43,973 nt of DNA from Chitinophaga pinensis. Lineage in GTDB: Bacteria > Pseudomonadota > Gammaproteobacteria > Burkholderiales > Burkholderiaceae_C. The notes under the pieces were generated by a model that worked only from the letters and a program-made list of their open reading frames with translations, had not been told where the DNA came from and ran no database searches. Below, one piece after another: positions 27,494 to 36,054 of the stretch. The translations under genes and the position numbers were made by a program. The first letter of the stretch is position 1; each line of letters begins with the position of its first letter. The stretch covers positions 1-43,973 of the forward strand of contig CALPRQ020000031.1 of NCBI GenBank assembly GCA_943326015.2, read 5' to 3'.

Positions 27494-27501
27494 ATCCGCT
27501 G

Positions 27502-27537
27502 TTTCAGCGCCGCAGGTCGAGCGTGAAGGGGAACTCG
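27502..27537 (-). repeat. right 36-bp direct repeat: active 3' end of the DUF2126 gene
   Basis: Covers the last 11 codons, the stop codon and 2 bases of the 27504-31022 gene. It matches 19128-19163 at 35/36. Because the copy here restores the reading frame and stop of the intact gene, the arrangement is that of an element inserted at a gene's 3' end and carrying a replacement end. Confidence 0.85.
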
Positions 27538-30500
27538 CGGCTCGGCGCGGCGGGTTCCACCTGCATCCGGCCCGGCGTGTGCCCCAGCTGGAAGAAGCGC
27601 GCCAGCCGGCGGCTTTCGGCCTCGTAGGAGTTGACCGGGAAACTGTCGTAGTTGCGCCCGCCCGGGTGCGTGACATGGTACTGGCAGCCGCCCAGCGAGC
27701 GCTGCATCCAGCTGTCGACGATGTCGAACACCAGCGGCGCATGCACGCCGATGGTCGGATGCAGGCTCGACGGCGGGTTCCAGGCCTTGTAGCGCACGCC
27801 GGCCACATAGTCGCCCACAGTGCCGGTGTTGTGCAGCGGCAATGCGCGGCCATTGACCGTGATCACGTAGCGGCTGTCGTTCCAGCCGCTGACGCGCACC
27901 TCGATGCGCTCCAGCGACGAGTCCACATAGCGTGCCGTGCCGCCCGAGGTGCTTTCCTCGCCCATCACATGCCAGGGTTCGAGCGCGTTGCGCAAGGTCA
28001 GCTCGATGCCGCGCGCGGCCACCTGGCCCACCAACGGGAAGCGGAACTCGAAATGCGGTGCGAACCAGGCCTTCTCGAACCGATAGCCAAACTGGGCCAG
28101 GTCGTCGAGCACGTCGTCGAAGTCCATCTGCACGAAGGTCGGCAGCAGGAAGCGGTCGTGCAGTTCGGTGCCCCAGCGCGCCAGCTTGCCCACCTGGGGT
28201 TGTTGCCAGAAGCGTGCCACCAGCGCGCGCAGCAGCAACTGCTGGGCGACGCTCATGCGCGCGTGCGGTGGCATCTCGAAGGCGCGCAGTTCCAGCAGGC
28301 CGAGCCGTCCGGTGCTGCTGTCGGGCGAGTAGAGCTTGTCGATGCTGAACTCGCTGCGGTGGGTGTTGCCGGTGATGTCGATCAGGATGTTGCGCAGCGT
28401 GCGGTCAACCAGCCAGGGCGGCATGGCTTCGCCGTGCAATTCACGGTTCTTGGCGATCTGCTCCAGCGCGATCTCGAGTTCGTAGAGCTGGTCGTTGCGT
28501 GCCTCGTCGACGCGCGGCGCCTGGCTGGTTGGCCCGATGAACATGCCGCTGAACAGGTAGCTCAAGCTCGGGTGGTTGTGCCAGTAGGCCAGCAGGCTGG
28601 CCAGCAGCTCGGGCTTGCGCAGGAAGGGCGAGTCCGACGGCGTCGCGCCGCCCATCACGAAATGGTTGCCGCCGCCGGTGCCGGTGTGGCGGCCGTCGGT
28701 CATGAACTTCTCGGCGCAGAGGTGGGTCTGGTGCGCGGCCTCGTAGAGGAACTCGGTGCGCTCGACCAGCTCGGGGAAGCTGCTGGCCGGGTGGATGTTG
28801 ACCTCGATCACGCCCGGGTCGGGGGTGACCTGCAGCAGCTTGAGGCGCGGATCGCGCGGCGGCGGGTAGCCTTCGAGCACGATCCTGACGCCCTGTTCGG
28901 TCGCGGTGGCTTCGAGCGCGGCAAGCAGGTCGAGGTAGTCCTCCAGCCGCTGCAGCGGTGGCATGAAGACATAGAGCTGGCAGCTGGCGCCGCCGTTGCT
29001 GACCTCGGCCTTCGGGCCGTTGGCGCGCTGCGGGTCGCGCGCCTCGACGCACAGCGCGGTGCGGGTCAGCCAGTGTGCCGACTCGTGGCGGGCCGGCAGG
29101 CGGTTCGCGTCAGCCGGTGTCAGGCCATTGGCATGATCCGTGCCCGTGCCCGTGCCCGTGCCCGTGCCAGCGTCGAGCTTGGGCTTGGACTGGCCGTCCA
29201 GCCCGGACGCCTGGCCCGCCTCGTGCCGGCCATATTCACGGTTCTGCAGCGCGACCGTGCCACCTTCGGCAAAGCCGCCGCCGACCTGGTGCGGGGCGTA
29301 CTGGTGCAGGAAGGTCGCGCCGGCCGGCAGGGCGTCGCGCGGCACGCTCGGGTCCTGCTCGATGTGATGCGGGTAGTCGCGCGCCGCGATCCAGGGCAGC
29401 GAATCCAGCGGCAGCCGGTAGCCCATCGGCGAGTCGCCCGGGATCAGGTACATGCGTTCGTCGCGCAGGAACCAGGGTCCGCTGCCCCAGCGCGGCCCGT
29501 TCGGCTCGACATCATGCCTGGCCTGCAGCGGCAGCACATAGCCGACGGCCGCTTCCAGCCCCTGGCTGAAGACCCGGCGCAGGCGCGCGCGCTCGAGCTC
29601 GTCGCCGAGCCTGGAGTCGAACGGGTCGACGTTGATCGGCAGCTTGCGCTCGCGCCACAGGTAGTACCAGCTGTCCTCGTAACCCGGCGTGATGAAGTCG
29701 GTCGCCAGCCCGAGCTTGCGCGCCAGCGCCTGCGTGAAGCGCTGCGCGTCCTCGGCCGTGTAGCGGGCCGGGTCGCGTTCGTCGGCGAACAGGGCCGGGT
29801 CGTGCCAGATCGGCTCGCCGTCGGCGCGCCAGTAGAGCGACAAGGCCCAGCGCGGCAGCTGCTCGCCCGGGTACCACTTGCCCTGGCCCAGGTGCACGAA
29901 GCCGCCCGCGCCGTACTGCTCGCGCAGGCGACCGAGCAGCTCGGTGGCGTAGTTGCGCTTGGTGGGCCCGAGCGCGTCGGTGTTCCATTCGGCCGCGTCG
30001 CGGTCGCGGGTGGCGACATAGGTCGGCTCGCCGCCCATGGTCAGGCGCACGTCGCCCGCGACCAGGTCAGCGTCGACCTGCTCGCCCAGCGCCAGGATGG
30101 CCTGCCATTGCTCGTCGCTGTAGGGCCGGGTCACGCGCGGCGACTCATGGATGCGCGTGATCTGCATCTGGTGCTCGAACGAGACCTCGCATTCGTCGAG
30201 CGCGCCGGCGATCGGTGCCGCGCTCGAAGGCTGGGGCGTGCAGGCCAACGGGATATGGCCCTCGCCGGCCAGCAGGCCCGAGGTCGGGTCCAGTCCGATC
30301 CAGCCCGCGCCCGGCAGGAAGACCTCGCACCAGGCGTGCAGGTCGGTGAAGTCGACCTCGGTGCCGCTCGGGCCGTCGATCGCCTTGACGTCGGGGGCCA
30401 GCTGGATCAGGTAGCCCGAGACGAAGCGCGCCGCCAGGCCCAGCTGGCGCAGCAGCTGCACCAGCAGCCAGCCCGTGTCGCGGCAGGAGCCGCTGCGCTT

Positions 30501-31022
30501 TTCCAGCGTCTGTTCGGGCGTCTGCACGCCCGGCTCCATCCGGATGGTGTACGAGATGTCCTGCTGCAGCTTCTGGTTGATGCCGACCAGGAAGTCGATC
30601 GTGCGCTGCTCCTGCTGGTTCACCTGCTTGAGGTAGGCCGCGAGCAGCGGCGTCAGCTCGGACTTGATGCGGTAGGGCGCGAGCTCGGTTTCGAGTTCGG
30701 GCGCGTAGCCGAAGGGGAAATTCTCGGCGCTCGGTTCGAGGAAGAAGTCGAAGGGGTTGTGCACCGCCATCTCGACCACCAGATCGACCGTGACCTTGAA
30801 CTCGCGTGTCGGCTGCGGGAACACCAGCCTGGCCTGGTAGTTCGCGAACGGGTCCTGCTGCCAGTTGATGAAATGTTCGGCCGGCTCTATCGTCTGTGAA
30901 TACGACAGCACCTGGGTGCGGCTGTGCGGCGCCGGCCGCAGACGCACGACCTGGGGGCCCAGATTGACCAGGCGGTCGTAGCGGTAATGGGTGACGTGAT
31001 TCAGGGCAACATGGATCGCCAT
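27504..31022 (-). CDS. transglutaminase - DUF2126 fusion protein
   Basis: 1172 residues. The N-terminal part (1-~290) is a transglutaminase: beta domain starting MAIHVALNHVTHYRYDRLV, then catalytic Cys180 (RSGSCRDTGW), His229 (DLHAWCEVF) and Asp245 (GLDPTSG). The rest (~300-1172) is DUF2126, a large domain of unknown chemistry that normally accompanies ATP-grasp and alpha-E proteins; VRLTMGGEPTYVATRDRDAAEW and GGGNHFVMGGATPSDSPFLR are characteristic stretches. A low-complexity insert near residues 600-640 includes five Gly-Thr pairs coded by a hexamer repeat. Cytosolic. The gene diverges from comEC, and its normal downstream neighbours lie beyond the island at 15610-19049. The predicted role is in peptide tagging or synthesis, known only from gene association. 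Confidence 0.92.
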   Translation of the reverse strand: MAIHVALNHVTHYRYDRLVNLGPQVVRLRPAPHSRTQVLSYSQTIEPAEHFINWQQDPFANYQARLVFPQPTREFKVTVDLVVEMAVHNPFDFFLEPSAENFPFGYAPELETELAPYRIKSELTPLLAAYLKQVNQQEQRTIDFLVGINQKLQQDISYTIRMEPGVQTPEQTLEKRSGSCRDTGWLLVQLLRQLGLAARFVSGYLIQLAPDVKAIDGPSGTEVDFTDLHAWCEVFLPGAGWIGLDPTSGLLAGEGHIPLACTPQPSSAAPIAGALDECEVSFEHQMQITRIHESPRVTRPYSDEQWQAILALGEQVDADLVAGDVRLTMGGEPTYVATRDRDAAEWNTDALGPTKRNYATELLGRLREQYGAGGFVHLGQGKWYPGEQLPRWALSLYWRADGEPIWHDPALFADERDPARYTAEDAQRFTQALARKLGLATDFITPGYEDSWYYLWRERKLPINVDPFDSRLGDELERARLRRVFSQGLEAAVGYVLPLQARHDVEPNGPRWGSGPWFLRDERMYLIPGDSPMGYRLPLDSLPWIAARDYPHHIEQDPSVPRDALPAGATFLHQYAPHQVGGGFAEGGTVALQNREYGRHEAGQASGLDGQSKPKLDAGTGTGTGTGTDHANGLTPADANRLPARHESAHWLTRTALCVEARDPQRANGPKAEVSNGGASCQLYVFMPPLQRLEDYLDLLAALEATATEQGVRIVLEGYPPPRDPRLKLLQVTPDPGVIEVNIHPASSFPELVERTEFLYEAAHQTHLCAEKFMTDGRHTGTGGGNHFVMGGATPSDSPFLRKPELLASLLAYWHNHPSLSYLFSGMFIGPTSQAPRVDEARNDQLYELEIALEQIAKNRELHGEAMPPWLVDRTLRNILIDITGNTHRSEFSIDKLYSPDSSTGRLGLLELRAFEMPPHARMSVAQQLLLRALVARFWQQPQVGKLARWGTELHDRFLLPTFVQMDFDDVLDDLAQFGYRFEKAWFAPHFEFRFPLVGQVAARGIELTLRNALEPWHVMGEESTSGGTARYVDSSLERIEVRVSGWNDSRYVITVNGRALPLHNTGTVGDYVAGVRYKAWNPPSSLHPTIGVHAPLVFDIVDSWMQRSLGGCQYHVTHPGGRNYDSFPVNSYEAESRRLARFFQLGHTPGRMQVEPAAPSREFPFTLDLRR
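29139..29168 (-). repeat. hexanucleotide tract inside the DUF2126 gene
   Basis: Five perfect copies of CGTGCC on the plus strand, giving Gly-Thr five times at residues 619-628. Copy-number change would lengthen or shorten a linker without shifting frame. Confidence 0.9.
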
Positions 31023-31160
31023 CGGTGACTTTCGGAGATGGTGGACAAAGGAGGACTATGGACCTTATCGATCGCTTGAACCTTGTTCTTTGCATCCTAG
31101 CAAGTAACGCGCCAGTTGCCATGACAAGGCGCTTGATTTCGGTCAAGGATTGATCGGCCC

Positions 31161-33545
31161 ATGCTCGCCGTCTTGCTGGGCGCGGTCGCGGGCGTTGCGC
31201 TGCAGCTGTTGCAGGCCGCACTCTGGAACACGCGCACCTACCAGGGCCTGATCGCCCTGGGGCTGCTGCTGGCACTGGTGGCCTGGCGTGGTGGTCGGAA
31301 AGCGGACCTGCGCCTGCTGTTGGCGACATTGGCGGCGGCCGCGCTGATGGCCGGCTCGACCGGCTTGCGCGCGCTTGACCGTCTGGGCCAGATCCTGCCG
31401 GCGGCGCTGGAGGGGCAGGACCTGCTGCTGGTCGGTCATGTCGCGGGCTTGCCGCGCTTGGGGGACAAGGGCGTGCAGTTCGAGTTCGAGGTCGAGTCGG
31501 CGCGCTGGAACGGAAAGCCTGTCGTCATTCCTGCCCATGTCCAGCTGGGCTGGTGGAGCCGGCCCGCTGCATCCCAGGCTGACCTGTCCGCAGCCGTGGC
31601 GCCACCCGTCGTCCTGCCAGGCCAGCGCTGGGAGCTGGTCGCGCGCCTGCAGCGCCCGCACGGTCTGGCCAACCCGCAGGGCCTTGATCTGGAGCTCTGG
31701 CTGTGGGAGCAGGGCCTGGGGGCGACCGGGTCGGTGCGCCTGGCTCGGGATCAGCCGGCGCCGCGGCTGTTGCCCGGGCTGGTCCGGGTGCCGGTGGCGC
31801 AGGCACGCCACGCGGTACGCGCCGCCATCCAGGGCGCGGTGCCTGATGCCCGCGCCGCTGGCGTGCTGGCCGCACTGGTGGTGGGCGACCAGGCCTCGAT
31901 TGACAGCGCCGACTGGGAGGTCTTTCGCCTGACCGGGGTGGCGCATCTGGTCAGCATCTCGGGGCTGCATGTGACGATGTTCGCGCTGTTCGCTTCGGTG
32001 CTGGTCGGCCGGCTCTGGCGCTTGCTGGCCCGGATCTGGCCTGGCCTGCTGCTGCGGTTGCCGGCTGGCAACGCTGCTGCGATTGGCGGTTTGGCGCTGG
32101 CCTTTGCCTATGCGCTGTTCGCCGGCTGGGGGGTGCCGGCCCAGCGCACCTTGCTGATGCTCGCCGGCCTCACCTGGCTGCGCCTGAACGGCCTGCGCTG
32201 GCCCTGGCCGGTGCTACTGCTGGCCATCATGGTCGTGGTGCTGCTGCTCGACCCCTGGGCGCTGCTGCAGGCGGGTTTCTGGCTCAGCTTTGTCGCGGTT
32301 GGCGTGCTGCTGGCCTCGTCCTGGCTGGGGCAGGTCGAGCCGGGCGGCGCGCGCGCCTGGTTCATCGGACTGCTGCGCACCCAGGCCATCGTGAGCGTGG
32401 CGCTGGCGCCGCTGACGCTGTGGTGCTTTGGCCAGTTCTCGCTCGTCGGCCTGCTGGCCAATCTGGTCGCCGTGCCCTGGGTCACCGCCGTCGTCACGCC
32501 GCTGGCCATGCTGGGCCTGCTCTGGTCGCCGCTGTGGCGGCTGGCGGCCTGGGGCGTGCAGGCCATGAATGCCGGCCTGGAGTGGCTGTCCCGACTGCCC
32601 TGGGCCGCGTTCGAGCGTCCCGAGCTGCCGCCGACGCTGGCGCTGTTCGCGCTGGCTGGCGGCGTGCTGCTGGTACTGCGCCTGCCCCGGAGGTCCCGTG
32701 CCTGGGGTCTGCTGCTGGCCTGGCCCTTGCTGGCCTGGACGCCCGCGCGACCGCAGATGGGGCAGTTCGAGCTGATTGCGCCCGATATCGGGCAGGGCGG
32801 CGCCATTGTGGTGCGCACGGCGCGCCACACCCTGGTGCATGACGCCGGGCCGGGGCAGGGGGCGGCCAGCGCGGCGCAGCGGGTGCTGCTGCCGCTGCTG
32901 CGCGCCGGCGGCGACCGGCTCGATGCGCTGGTCGCCAGCCATGACGATCTCGACCACGTCGGTGGCCTGCCCGAACTGCTGCGCCGGCACCCGCGCGCCG
33001 AGCTCTGGGCCTCCTACGACACGCGGCGTGGCACCGGCCGCCCGGCGCGGACCTGCGCGGCGGGGCAGCAATGGTCCTGGGATGACGTGCGTTTCGAGTG
33101 GCTGCATCCGCGCGCCGAGGACTACGGCGCGGGACTGAGCGACAACGCGCTCTCCTGCGTGCTGCGGGTCACGAGTGCCGAGGGCCGGGTGGCGCTGCTG
33201 ACGGGCGACATCACGGGGCGCGAGGAGGCGCGGCTGCTGCGCGACCACCCCGGTCTGCATGCCGACCTGCTGCTGGCGCCGCACCACGGCAGTTCGACCT
33301 CGTCGAGCGAGGCCTGGCTCGATGGGCTGCGCCCGGGCCGGGTCGTGATCCAGTCGGGCCATCTGAACCGTTTCCACCACCCCGCGCCCGAGGTGCTGCA
33401 GCGCTACCGGGTGCGCGGCATGGCCTGGACCGACAGCCCGGCCTGTGGCGCCGCGACCTGGCGCAGCGCGCAGCCGGCCGACCTCCAGTGCTGGCGTCAT
33501 TCGAGGCCGCGCTACTGGCAGGCCGGAGCCCGGGCTGGCACTTGA
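31161..33545 (+). CDS. comEC: ComEC/Rec2 DNA-uptake channel
   Basis: 794 residues, full length. ComEC is the inner-membrane channel for single-stranded DNA in natural transformation. The N-terminal TM segments and soluble domain (1-~230) are followed by the polytopic competence domain (~235-520, with GVAHLVSISGLHVTMFALFA) and a metallo-beta-lactamase domain (~530-780). The last has DIGQGGAIVVRT, the metal motif SHDDLDHVGG, LTGDITGREEA and LLAPHHGSST, so the nuclease-like site looks intact. AAGGA lies about 11 bases before the ATG. Pilus and other competence genes are not in the window. It diverges from the DUF2126 gene across 138 bp. Confidence 0.93.
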   Translation: MLAVLLGAVAGVALQLLQAALWNTRTYQGLIALGLLLALVAWRGGRKADLRLLLATLAAAALMAGSTGLRALDRLGQILPAALEGQDLLLVGHVAGLPRLGDKGVQFEFEVESARWNGKPVVIPAHVQLGWWSRPAASQADLSAAVAPPVVLPGQRWELVARLQRPHGLANPQGLDLELWLWEQGLGATGSVRLARDQPAPRLLPGLVRVPVAQARHAVRAAIQGAVPDARAAGVLAALVVGDQASIDSADWEVFRLTGVAHLVSISGLHVTMFALFASVLVGRLWRLLARIWPGLLLRLPAGNAAAIGGLALAFAYALFAGWGVPAQRTLLMLAGLTWLRLNGLRWPWPVLLLAIMVVVLLLDPWALLQAGFWLSFVAVGVLLASSWLGQVEPGGARAWFIGLLRTQAIVSVALAPLTLWCFGQFSLVGLLANLVAVPWVTAVVTPLAMLGLLWSPLWRLAAWGVQAMNAGLEWLSRLPWAAFERPELPPTLALFALAGGVLLVLRLPRRSRAWGLLLAWPLLAWTPARPQMGQFELIAPDIGQGGAIVVRTARHTLVHDAGPGQGAASAAQRVLLPLLRAGGDRLDALVASHDDLDHVGGLPELLRRHPRAELWASYDTRRGTGRPARTCAAGQQWSWDDVRFEWLHPRAEDYGAGLSDNALSCVLRVTSAEGRVALLTGDITGREEARLLRDHPGLHADLLLAPHHGSSTSSSEAWLDGLRPGRVVIQSGHLNRFHHPAPEVLQRYRVRGMAWTDSPACGAATWRSAQPADLQCWRHSRPRYWQAGARAGT

Positions 33546-33631
33546 TCCTGATCAATGATTCTGTGGCGGCTGCGCAAGGACTGGCCCGTTACTTGCTAAC
33601 ATGAAACTGCCAACATAAACGCGAGCCTCCC

Positions 33632-35080
33632 ATGAGCCGACACCAATTCGACGAGATGTATGCCGCACCCGATCAGGTGCGTGGGCATTACCTTCAATAC
33701 GCGCGCTGGCTTGCCGAGCAGCCTGACGATGTGATGCGGGCCCGGCGCGAAGAGGCCGAGCTGATCTTCCGCCGCGTCGGCATCACCTTCGCGGTCTATG
33801 GCGCCAAGGACGAGGACGGCTCGGGCACCGAGCGCCTGATTCCCTTCGACCTGATCCCGCGCGTGATTCCGGCGCAGGAATGGCGCTCGATGGAAAAAGG
33901 CCTGGAGCAGCGCGTCACGGCGCTCAACCGCTTCCTGCACGACATCTACCACGACCAGGAGATCCTGAAGGCCGGCATCGTGCCGCGCGAACAGATCGAG
34001 GGCAACGCGCAGTTCCGTCCCGAGATGGTCGGCGTCGATGTCCCGGGCGGCATCTATTCGCATATCTCGGGCATCGACATCGTGCGCGCGCCGGTGCCGG
34101 GCGGGTCGGGCGAGGCCGAGTACTACGTGCTCGAGGACAACCTGCGCGTGCCCAGCGGCGTGAGCTACATGCTGGAAGACCGCAAGATGATGATGCGGCT
34201 GTTCCCCGATCTGTTCAGCCAGAACCGGGTCGCGCCGGTCGCGCATTACCCCGATCTGCTGCTGGAGACGCTGCGCTCGGTCTGTCCTGATCATCCGGTC
34301 GATCCGACCGTGGTCGTGCTGACGCCTGGCATGTACAACAGCGCCTATTTCGAGCATGCCTTCCTGGCGCAGCAGATGGGCGTCGAGCTGGTCGAGGGCC
34401 AGGACCTGTTCGTCAAGGACGGCTATGTCTGGATGCGCACCACGCGCGGCCCCAAGCGCGTCGACGTGATCTACCGCCGCGTCGACGACGACTTCCTCGA
34501 CCCGCTGGCCTTCCGGTCCAGCTCGACGCTGGGCTGTGCCGGCCTGCTCGACGTCTACCGCAAGGGCAATGTGACGCTGTGCAACGCGATCGGCACCGGC
34601 GTGGCGGACGACAAGTCGATCTACCCCTATGTGCCGCAGATGATCGAGTTCTACCTCGGCGAGAAACCGATCCTGAAGAACGTGCCGACCTACATGGGCC
34701 GCAAGCCCGACGAGCTCAAGTACATCCTGGCCAACCTCAAGGACCTGGTGGTCAAGGAGGTGCATGGCGCCGGCGGCTACGGCATGCTGGTGGGGCCGGC
34801 CGCCACCCAGGCCGAGATCGAGGAGTTCCGCCGCGCCGTGATCGCCAAGCCCGAAGGCTATATCGCCCAGCCCACGCTGAGCCTGTCGAGTTGTCCGACC
34901 TATGTCGAGCGCGGCATCGCACCGCGCCACATCGACCTGCGTCCCTTCGTGCTGTCAGGCAAGAAGGGGGTGCAGATCGTGCCGGGTGGCCTGACGCGCG
35001 TCGCGCTGAAGGAGGGCTCGCTGGTGGTGAACTCGTCGCAGGGCGGTGGCACCAAGGACACCTGGGTACTGGAAGACTGA
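33632..35080 (+). CDS. circularly permuted type-2 ATP-grasp protein (DUF404/DUF407), stand-alone
   Basis: 482 residues. Same family as the N-terminal half of the 16506-19049 fusion: GITFAVYGAKDEDGSGTERL, IPFDLIPRVIPAQEW, LTPGMYNSAYFEHAFLAQQM, LVVKEVHGAGGYGMLVGP, then AQPTLSLSSCPTYVERG. The fold is that of an ATP-dependent carboxylate-amine ligase acting on an unknown substrate. The alpha-E gene follows after 13 bp, so the two form an operon. Compared with the fused copy, this is the more typical stand-alone form. The usual third gene (transglutaminase) and the Anbu proteasome-like protease found beside such pairs in many proteobacteria are not next to it here. Cytosolic. The start has no clear Shine-Dalgarno. 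Confidence 0.92.
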   Translation: MSRHQFDEMYAAPDQVRGHYLQYARWLAEQPDDVMRARREEAELIFRRVGITFAVYGAKDEDGSGTERLIPFDLIPRVIPAQEWRSMEKGLEQRVTALNRFLHDIYHDQEILKAGIVPREQIEGNAQFRPEMVGVDVPGGIYSHISGIDIVRAPVPGGSGEAEYYVLEDNLRVPSGVSYMLEDRKMMMRLFPDLFSQNRVAPVAHYPDLLLETLRSVCPDHPVDPTVVVLTPGMYNSAYFEHAFLAQQMGVELVEGQDLFVKDGYVWMRTTRGPKRVDVIYRRVDDDFLDPLAFRSSSTLGCAGLLDVYRKGNVTLCNAIGTGVADDKSIYPYVPQMIEFYLGEKPILKNVPTYMGRKPDELKYILANLKDLVVKEVHGAGGYGMLVGPAATQAEIEEFRRAVIAKPEGYIAQPTLSLSSCPTYVERGIAPRHIDLRPFVLSGKKGVQIVPGGLTRVALKEGSLVVNSSQGGGTKDTWVLED

Positions 35081-35093
35081 AGAAAGACTGATC

Positions 35094-36053
35094 ATGCTGT
35101 CGAGAACCGCCGACCATTTGTTCTGGATGTCGCGCTATACCGAGCGCGCCGAAAACACCGCCCGCATGCTGGATGTCAACTACCAGACCGCGCTGCTGCC
35201 GCAGTCGGCCGCGGTGGCCAAGCTGGGCTGGGAGGGGCTGCTGCGCATCAGCGAGCTGATGCCGTCCTACGAGTTCCTGCACGGCGAGGTCAACAGCAAG
35301 GCTGTGCTGGACTTCATGGTGCGCGACGAATCCAACCCTTCCAGCATCTACTGCTGCCTGAAGGCCGCGCGCGAGAACGCCCGCGCCGTGCGCGGCGCGC
35401 TGCCGACCGAAGTCTGGGAAACCATCAACTACACCTGGCTCAAGCTGATCCAGCTGCTCAAGGGCAAGGACTTCGAGCGTGATCCGGCCAAGTTTTTCGA
35501 CTGGGTCAAGCACCGCTCGCATCTGTCGCGCGGCGTCGCGATCGGCACCATGCTGCGCGACGAGGCCTTCTACTTTTACCGCATGGGCACTTTCCTGGAG
35601 CGCGCCGACAACACGGCGCGACTGCTCGACGTCAAGTTCCACGCGGTCGAGAGCGACTTCTACGGCGCTGCCTCCGAGCAGGACCAGGAGTACGACTTCT
35701 ACCACTGGAGCGCGATCCTGCGCAGCGTCTCGGCGTTCGAGGTCTACCGCAAGGTCTACCGCGACGTGATCACCCCTGAGCGCGTGGCCGAGCTGCTGAT
35801 CCTGCGCGCCGACATGCCGCGCAGCCTGCACGCCAGCCTGCAGGGCGTGGTGACCAATCTGGGCCGGGTCAGCAACTCGATCTCGGGCGAGACCGAGCGC
35901 CGTGCCGGCAAGATGCTGTCCGACCTGCAGTACGGCAACCTCGACGAGATCATGGAGACCGGCCTGCACGCCTACCTGACGCAGTTCCTCGACCGCGTCA
36001 ACGAGCTCGGCGGGCGCATCAGTCGCGACTTCCTGGTGCCGGCACCGGTCTGA
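35094..36053 (+). CDS. alpha-E domain protein (DUF403), stand-alone
   Basis: 319 residues, all-helical. It begins with the family hallmark MLSRTADHLFWMSRYTERAE and contains FYRMGTFLERADNTARLLDV, the internal repeat of the same motif. The role is unknown; the near-constant link with circularly permuted ATP-grasp ligases suggests a partner or scaffold for the ligase. ATG 35094 is chosen over an upstream in-frame start that would overlap the ligase gene. It converges with the transglycosylase gene, and only one base separates the two stop codons, so no terminator can lie between them. Confidence 0.92.
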   Translation: MLSRTADHLFWMSRYTERAENTARMLDVNYQTALLPQSAAVAKLGWEGLLRISELMPSYEFLHGEVNSKAVLDFMVRDESNPSSIYCCLKAARENARAVRGALPTEVWETINYTWLKLIQLLKGKDFERDPAKFFDWVKHRSHLSRGVAIGTMLRDEAFYFYRMGTFLERADNTARLLDVKFHAVESDFYGAASEQDQEYDFYHWSAILRSVSAFEVYRKVYRDVITPERVAELLILRADMPRSLHASLQGVVTNLGRVSNSISGETERRAGKMLSDLQYGNLDEIMETGLHAYLTQFLDRVNELGGRISRDFLVPAPV

Positions 36054-36054
36054 T

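Larger units (their letters stand above)
19164..27501 (+). mobile_element. putative genomic island carrying the caspase-tubulin cluster
   Basis: An 8.3-kb block with six plus-strand genes, G+C visibly below the flanks, and an AT-rich leader, set between direct repeats 19128-19163 and 27502-27537. It interrupts an otherwise contiguous minus-strand gene set (DUF2126, ATP-grasp/alpha-E, transglutaminase). The repeats derive from a gene's 3' end, a common target of tyrosine recombinases, but no integrase or transposase gene is present, so the mechanism of arrival is unknown. Confidence 0.65.

Noticed and set aside
19164-27501. Integrative element with its own recombinase
   Set aside because: No integrase, transposase or resolvase motif was seen in any frame of the block; the insertion is supported only by repeats, gene order and composition.
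27579-30899. Very long open frame on the plus strand opposite the DUF2126 gene
   Set aside because: Its translation is low-complexity (Arg/Ala/Val/Gln-rich) with no recognisable domain; in GC-rich DNA such antisense frames are a by-product of codon bias in the real gene.
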